64,000 nucleotides of DNA from AP-15 sp963703665. GTDB taxonomy: Bacteria; Pseudomonadota; Alphaproteobacteria; ATCC43930; CGMCC-115725. Below, piece by piece: positions 63,748-64,000 of the stretch (within the stretch, counting starts at the first letter, position 1; the number at the start of each line of letters is the position of its first letter). The notes below the pieces were generated by a model. The model did not search any database, had not been told where the DNA came from, and saw only the letters and a program-made list of their open reading frames with translations. The stretch is taken from positions 1 through 64,000 of the forward strand of contig CAVPFB010000009.1 in the NCBI GenBank assembly GCA_963703665.1, read 5' to 3'. Position numbers and translations under genes: made by a program.

Positions 63748-64000
63748 GGCGACCTCCCAGATTGATCGACCCCTTGCACGGCATGCGGGAACGGAGCAGA
63801 TGGAGCCGGCGCGTCGCTCGCCGCCGGCGCCTCGCCGCTTCCAGGGTCCGCACGGACTGCCGCCGGTTCGACGTGTTGCAGCCGTTCCCCTCAGGGCGGG
63901 GTTTTTTTGCTCGCCTTGCTCGACCGTCGAGCTGCGGGCGAAGGCTCAGTTTAGGTCGACGCCGAAAGATTGTCATCAGACATCCTGAAAACCGCCATTG
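63748..64000. other. Leader of MFS paralogue 3 at window edge
   Basis: No gene is seen. CCCCTCAGGGCGGGG followed by T7 (about 63891-63912) could be a rho-independent terminator for rightward transcription, or part of the duplicated leader, since GTTGTTTTGCTCGCC occurs at the same place upstream of paralogue 2. Confidence 0.4.

Noticed and set aside
63891..63912. Rho-independent terminator with T7 tract
   Set aside because: A GC stem and T run exist, but no rightward gene ends here and the segment is partly shared with another MFS leader, so I list it only as a possibility.

Overview
The window is 64 kb of high-GC chromosomal DNA that looks alphaproteobacterial. It has a MucR/Ros zinc-finger regulator, DUF992 and DUF1992 proteins, an alternative complex III plus caa3-type oxidase operon, a HiPIP, a PEP-CTERM secreted protein and rhizobial/acetobacterial-style palindromic intergenic repeats. 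I cannot place it to genus. No rRNA, CRISPR array or phage was seen. There is one tRNA (Ser-UGA), one intact IS630-family element and several gene remnants.

Layout. 1-4 kb: a TPP-dependent acetolactate-synthase-like enzyme running off the left edge, a DUF1992 protein and a histidine phosphatase. 4.1-11.9 kb: a fluoride-riboswitch leader (two aptamer-like units in tandem) in front of a six-gene complex I/hydrogenase-4-like operon (HyfC, E, F, G, a ferredoxin-HyfI fusion, HyfB). Its 'large subunit' has lost the nickel-binding cysteines, so it belongs to the energy-converting-hydrogenase-related (Ehr) group rather than to true hydrogenases. 12-20 kb: a PEP-CTERM protein, tRNA-Ser, an OmpA-like lipoprotein, a Rieske oxygenase with an adjacent HiPIP, MucR, a transposase-derived zinc-ribbon protein and repeats. 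20-28 kb: DUF2459, an adenylate cyclase, a luciferase-like monooxygenase, the K+ transporter Kup, a mutarotase and an SDR. 28-39.7 kb (minus strand): a 12-gene respiratory operon actABCDEF - small membrane protein - sco - coxBACD, with most junctions overlapping by 4 bases. ACIII would oxidise quinol and pass electrons to the cytochrome-c-fused oxidase. 39.8-43.6 kb: remnants of a GH15 glycosidase and an AI-2E permease, then a YkoP-like protein, a GT2 glycosyltransferase and an intact AI-2E permease. 43.8-49 kb (minus): a GMC/gluconate-dehydrogenase-type operon with a membrane protein and a second TPP enzyme. 49-54.8 kb: SDRs, DUF992, IS630, DUF4345, an RlmM-like methyltransferase and a sirtuin. 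55-59 kb: a mosaic in which a prfC gene flanked by toxin-antitoxin genes lies between the 5' and 3' ends of another prfC copy. 59-64 kb: three tandem paralogous MFS transporters with duplicated leaders.

A cross-cutting observation is that about twenty otherwise well-conserved genes are broken by single-base frameshifts, and nearly all of these are one extra base. This points to insertion-biased sequence error at least as much as to gene decay, so such genes are listed here as CDS with the shift position given. The highlights are the fluoride-riboswitch-controlled, nickel-free Ehr complex and the nested prfC/toxin-antitoxin mosaic.
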